Shown here piece by piece: positions 5,556 through 7,910 of a DNA stretch of 7,910 bases. The notes below the pieces were generated by a model. It did no database searches and was not told where the DNA came from. It worked only from the letters and a program-made list of their open reading frames with translations. The DNA lies in assembly GCA_903864395.1 (NCBI GenBank), contig CAIPFQ010000033.1, forward strand, positions 1 to 7,910, read 5' to 3'. Position numbers and translations under genes: made by a program. Source of the stretch: an uncultured Chlamydiae bacterium. Its GTDB lineage: Bacteria; Chlamydiota; Chlamydiia; Chlamydiales; SM23-39. Each line of letters begins with the position of its first letter. Position 1 is the stretch's first letter.

Positions 5556-6365
5556 CTAAAACCGAAGGGAAAAATTGATATCCACCGCATTTTCATTGAA
5601 CATTCTCGACTCGACAGAAAGCATAGACTTATCGCCGTCGATCAACGTTGCCCCTACGGCCATGCCCCATCTGTGAAAACCCACCATCGACTTTAAAGGA
5701 ATATCAATTAAAATATCTTGGCTCAAAGGCCAGCGCACTAAAGCGATGCTCGGATTCGGATCTATTTTTGCGATCACATAGGTCGCATAAATATAAGGGG
5801 CGATCGAGAAAGAGCTCAGACACATACCTAAAGAGTACTGTGTTTCAGCATAATTTAAATAAAAACCGTTGGATAGATTCACAAGATTCAAAGGAAGTCC
5901 TTCGCAAATAAAATAGCGAGGCTCTTGAGCTGAACTAAAGTACTTAATATCTGTGCTAATAAAAAAACTTTCCGTTCTAAACAGGACAATTTTCCCCCCA
6001 AACCCCCAAGAAAACTGAAAATCAGAATAAATTTCTTGGTTGAGTTGCAAGCGAGAGGTGCCAAAAATTCCATAGAAATCGATTCTTTCTTCAAGATTCA
6101 AGGTGACAAGGGCCGCATGGGTGGCAAAATGAGCGAGCGTTTGTGAAGGATCAGAGCCGCGAATCTTAGGTTCGTCGCGGAATCTTTGGCGATATGTGTA
6201 ATCTTCTAATACAGCAAGACGTAAGCTACACCAGGCATTCGGACTGGAAAAAACGCCTATCTTTGAGAAAGCGGGATCGCCTGGGTTTCCGATTAGCATT
6301 GCTAACAGTTGACCTGGAAAAAGAAAAAAGACAAAAAAGGAACCTATCCATCCAGGCCGAACCAT
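5556..6365 (-). CDS. Short MOMP-family outer membrane protein
   Basis: A 269-residue exported beta-barrel protein of the chlamydial major outer membrane protein family. A signal peptide ends near LLA (20-22). The mature start, IGNPGDPAF (25-33), followed by AWCSLRL and YTYRQRF (45-62), parallels the MOMP pattern of a GNP..P start, a WC..SMR strand and a tyrosine/phenylalanine strand. Mid-protein, IYSDFQFSWGFGGKIVLF (112-129) matches the MOMP 'LYT..TFAWSVGARAALW' strand. The end, GMAVGATLIDGDKSMLSVES (234-253) then MFNENAVDINFSLRF, matches the MOMP C-terminus, with the terminal phenylalanine needed for barrel assembly. It is much shorter than classical MOMP (about 390 residues) and has only three cysteines (46, 154, 182) against the cysteine-rich parent. 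It lacks room for the surface variable loops. Porin activity is inference. A strong promoter ends six bases before the ATG. Confidence 0.82.
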   Translation of the reverse strand: MVRPGWIGSFFVFFLFPGQLLAMLIGNPGDPAFSKIGVFSSPNAWCSLRLAVLEDYTYRQRFRDEPKIRGSDPSQTLAHFATHAALVTLNLEERIDFYGIFGTSRLQLNQEIYSDFQFSWGFGGKIVLFRTESFFISTDIKYFSSAQEPRYFICEGLPLNLVNLSNGFYLNYAETQYSLGMCLSSFSIAPYIYATYVIAKIDPNPSIALVRWPLSQDILIDIPLKSMVGFHRWGMAVGATLIDGDKSMLSVESRMFNENAVDINFSLRF

Positions 6366-6371
6366 AGTTCT

Positions 6372-6400
6372 CTTATAGCAACACAGGAAATTTTGTCCAA
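6372..6400 (-). promoter_or_regulatory. Promoter of the MOMP-like gene, predicted leaderless
   Basis: On the minus strand TTGGAC (6400-6395), a 17-base spacer and TATAAG (6377-6372) form a strong promoter with TG one base before the -10 box. Only six bases separate the -10 box from ATG 6365, so the expected RNA start is the A of the start codon. If the leader were longer, AAGAGA (6374-6369) would be the only, weak, Shine-Dalgarno candidate. Confidence 0.6.
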
Positions 6401-6454
6401 ACGCAAGAACTTATTGCGAAATAATTTTATTCCTCACTATGGGAAAGAAAAGAC

Positions 6455-6460
6455 TGAGGA
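6455..6460 (+). promoter_or_regulatory. Ribosome binding site deciding the hctA start
   Basis: TGAGGA is seven bases before ATG 6468. The frame is open upstream to an ATG at 6309, but that would run through the divergent promoter region and into the MOMP-like gene on the other strand, and the family begins M-x-LKDT as here. Confidence 0.75.
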
Positions 6461-6467
6461 TACAATC

Positions 6468-6707
6468 ATGACCCTAAAAGATACTACAGAACAGTTAGAG
6501 AGCTTTGTTTCGAAACTCTTACAAGACTTAAACAAGGTGCATCGAGGAAATAAAGCTGCAGCGCAAAGAGTGCGAGTCGGCACGATCTCTCTTGAAAAAG
6601 TCGCAAAGACATTTCGCAAGGAATCCGTTGAGCTCGAAAGGACAGATCAAACAAAAAAGTTAAAACTTCGCAAAAAGAAAAAACAATGGATATCGAACTC
6701 GGCATAG
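6468..6707 (+). CDS. hctA: Histone H1-like nucleoid protein Hc1, very short form
   Basis: A 79-residue homologue of chlamydial Hc1, the protein that condenses the nucleoid when reticulate bodies become elementary bodies. The N-terminal domain is unmistakable: MTLKDTTEQLESFVSKLLQD (1-20), then RGNKAAAQRVR (26-36) and SLEKVAKTFRKES (41-53), all matching Hc1 of C. trachomatis almost residue for residue. The long lysine/alanine-rich tail of that protein (about 125 residues in total) is missing; only a short basic patch, KKLKLRKKKK (63-72), remains before an ordinary end. Other frames after the A-run do not restore a basic tail, so a simple frameshift is unlikely. It is divergent from the MOMP-like gene. 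A weak candidate promoter is TTGCGA (6414-6419), 18 bases, TATGGG (6438-6443). In Chlamydia hctA is expressed late; the rlmD order downstream is shared. Confidence 0.9.
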   Translation: MTLKDTTEQLESFVSKLLQDLNKVHRGNKAAAQRVRVGTISLEKVAKTFRKESVELERTDQTKKLKLRKKKKQWISNSA

Positions 6708-6733
6708 ACATCTAGACACAGATCCTGTATTCT
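6705..6733 (+). promoter_or_regulatory. rlmD promoter overlapping the hctA stop codon
   Basis: TAGACA (6705-6710, five of six consensus bases), a 17-base spacer and TATTCT (6728-6733) form a promoter whose -35 box contains the hctA stop codon TAG. RNA would start at 6740 or 6741, directly at ATG 6741. No Shine-Dalgarno sequence is seen in the 33 bases between the genes. A separate promoter would let a housekeeping methyltransferase be made apart from late hctA. Confidence 0.5.
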
Positions 6734-6740
6734 TTGTGGC

Positions 6741-7910
6741 ATGCAAAAGCTGCCAGAAATTTTAGAGGTTCCTGTCACTCATCTCTCTTGTAAGAAGGGA
6801 CACGGAGTCGCCACTCTTCCGCAAGGGAGAGAACTAGAGGTCGCCCATACTGTGCCTGGGGATACTGTGCGCGTCGAATGGCGAAAAAAAAGATATGATC
6901 CTCAAAGAGGCAGACTGCTAGAGGTTCTCATCCCTTCCCCAGAGCGCGTGACACCTCGCTGCTCCCATGTAGGAATCTGCGGCGGGTGCTGCTGGCAACA
7001 AATGCGTTATGAAGCGCAGCTCCAAGAAAAAACGAAAAGAGTTTGCGATGCCTTTGAAAACCAATTCCCTGTCGATCCGATTCTTCCCTGCAAAGATCCC
7101 TATGGCTATCGCAATAAGATGGAATTTTCTTTTTCCCAAAATGGGGCTAGAACTCGCTTTCTCGGACTTATGATCGCGCAGGCCGAACCCTATGTATTTA
7201 ATCTCACGGAGTGCCATTTAAGCTCTTCTTGGATGCCTCAAGCTCTCAACTCTGTACGGCAATGGTGGGAAAAATCTTCTTTACAGGCCTATCACCCGGC
7301 TAAAGACACGGGCTCTCTCCGCTATCTCACCTTAAGGGAAGCCATGCGAACGGGAGAAAAAATGGCTGTATTAAATGTTTCAGGCCATCCAGACTTTGCG
7401 CCTTCAAAAACGGATCTCGAAGGATTTATAGAGGCGATTCGAGCCGTCGCGGGAGACGCTGCAATTTTTTTACGCATCCACCAAACAAAAAAAGGAAAGC
7501 CTACGCAATTTTTTGAAATGCACCTTGGCGGTGCCGATCACATCCTTGAAAAAATGCACATCAATCATAAAATTTTTTCCTTTAAAATTAGTCCTATCTC
7601 TTTTTTTCAACCCAACACCCTGCAAGCGGAAAAGCTCTATGAGCTTGCCTTGAGTTTTTTAAAAAATGTCTCAATTGTGTATGACCTTTACTGCGGGACA
7701 GGGACTCTGGGGATGGCCGCTGCGAGCCTTGCACAAAAGGTCGTTGGCATCGAATTGAGCCCAGAGGCTGTTCTCGATGCACAAGACAACCTGAAAAGAA
7801 ATGGCATAGACAATATGACCTTGCATCAAGGAGATGTCGGGCAAGTTCTCTCCCGACTGATGGCAGAGCCAAATTTTCTTCGCCCCGACGCGGTGATCAT
7901 CGATCCGCCG
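6741..7910 (+). CDS. rlmD: 23S rRNA uracil-5 methyltransferase RlmD/RumA type, 3' end cut by window
   Basis: An uninterrupted frame of 390 codons running off the right edge. It reads as a TRAM-domain, iron-sulfur, S-adenosylmethionine-dependent RNA m5U methyltransferase of the RumA/TrmA family. The TRAM region is about 8-65. The 4Fe-4S ligands are all present: Cys74, Cys80 and Cys83 in CSHVGICGGC, and Cys158 in LTECHL. GYRNKMEFSF (122-131) is a family hallmark. The SAM-binding motif DLYCGTGT is at 315-322, VVGIELSPEAV follows, and the last residues are VIIDPP (385-390), the start of the catalytic loop. The nucleophilic cysteine lies beyond the window. The target U1939 is inferred from family and chlamydial annotation; U747 (RlmC) or both remain possible. 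The start ATG has no Shine-Dalgarno sequence but follows a promoter directly. Confidence 0.9.
   Translation, partial: MQKLPEILEVPVTHLSCKKGHGVATLPQGRELEVAHTVPGDTVRVEWRKKRYDPQRGRLLEVLIPSPERVTPRCSHVGICGGCCWQQMRYEAQLQEKTKRVCDAFENQFPVDPILPCKDPYGYRNKMEFSFSQNGARTRFLGLMIAQAEPYVFNLTECHLSSSWMPQALNSVRQWWEKSSLQAYHPAKDTGSLRYLTLREAMRTGEKMAVLNVSGHPDFAPSKTDLEGFIEAIRAVAGDAAIFLRIHQTKKGKPTQFFEMHLGGADHILEKMHINHKIFSFKISPISFFQPNTLQAEKLYELALSFLKNVSIVYDLYCGTGTLGMAAASLAQKVVGIELSPEAVLDAQDNLKRNGIDNMTLHQGDVGQVLSRLMAEPNFLRPDAVIIDPP

Noticed and set aside
6309..6467. Upstream extension of hctA from ATG 6309 (53 extra residues)
   Set aside because: It would overlap the MOMP-like gene on the other strand and run through its promoter; Hc1 proteins begin at the M-x-LKDT equivalent and TGAGGA precedes ATG 6468.
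6671..6707. Frameshift in the A-rich end of hctA hiding a longer basic tail
   Set aside because: Reading the other frames after the A-run gives no lysine/alanine-rich sequence, and the rlmD promoter and start follow immediately.
1..7910. CRISPR array, insertion sequence, phage genes, tRNA or rRNA
   Set aside because: No spaced direct repeats, transposase or phage-like proteins, or tRNA/rRNA signatures were seen; the predicted system here is housekeeping and envelope genes rather than a mobile or defence locus.

Overview
The window reads as chromosome of a member of the order Chlamydiales, probably outside the family Chlamydiaceae (a Waddlia/Parachlamydia/Simkania-type lineage; this placement is inference). 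Three observations carry it. An Hc1 (HctA) histone-like protein lies directly upstream of an RlmD/RumA-type 23S rRNA methyltransferase, an order I remember from Chlamydia trachomatis. An AMP nucleosidase of the short chlamydial type is divergent from elongation factor P, also a Chlamydia neighbourhood as I recall it. A secreted outer membrane protein has clear N- and C-terminal signatures of the chlamydial major outer membrane protein (MOMP).

Layout. 1-238: non-coding, with two perfect hairpins and a segment faintly like SRP RNA, then a good ribosome binding site. 239-2134 (+): DUF3604 protein in which nearly all expected metal-binding histidines are replaced. 2149-2952 (-): AMP nucleosidase, convergent with the DUF3604 gene. 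2953-3095: divergent promoter region with two short palindromes. 3096-3665 (+) and 3643-4581 (+): efp and epmA, overlapping by 23 bp, so the elongation factor and the enzyme that modifies its lysine form one unit. 4578-5237 (-): four-helix membrane protein with a coiled coil, whose stop codon overlaps that of epmA tail to tail. 5244-5435 (-): 63-residue cysteine-containing protein, six bases upstream of and in the same frame as the membrane protein. 5556-6365 (-): short MOMP-family protein. 6366-6467: divergent region. 6468-6707 (+): very short Hc1 homologue. 6741-7910 (+): RlmD-type methyltransferase cut by the right edge.

Functionally the window mixes translation (EF-P, its lysylase, an rRNA methyltransferase), purine salvage (AMP nucleosidase), developmental chromatin (Hc1) and the cell envelope (MOMP-like protein, membrane coiled-coil protein). 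Genes are packed tightly and I see no convincing intrinsic terminator inside the window.

The most striking signal beyond the genes is that three of them (amn, the MOMP-like gene, rlmD) each have a good sigma-70/sigma-66-type promoter with a 17-bp spacer whose -10 box ends only 6-8 bases before the ATG, with no or poor Shine-Dalgarno sequence. This predicts leaderless or nearly leaderless mRNAs. The DUF3604, efp, 63-residue protein and hctA genes have ordinary ribosome binding sites.
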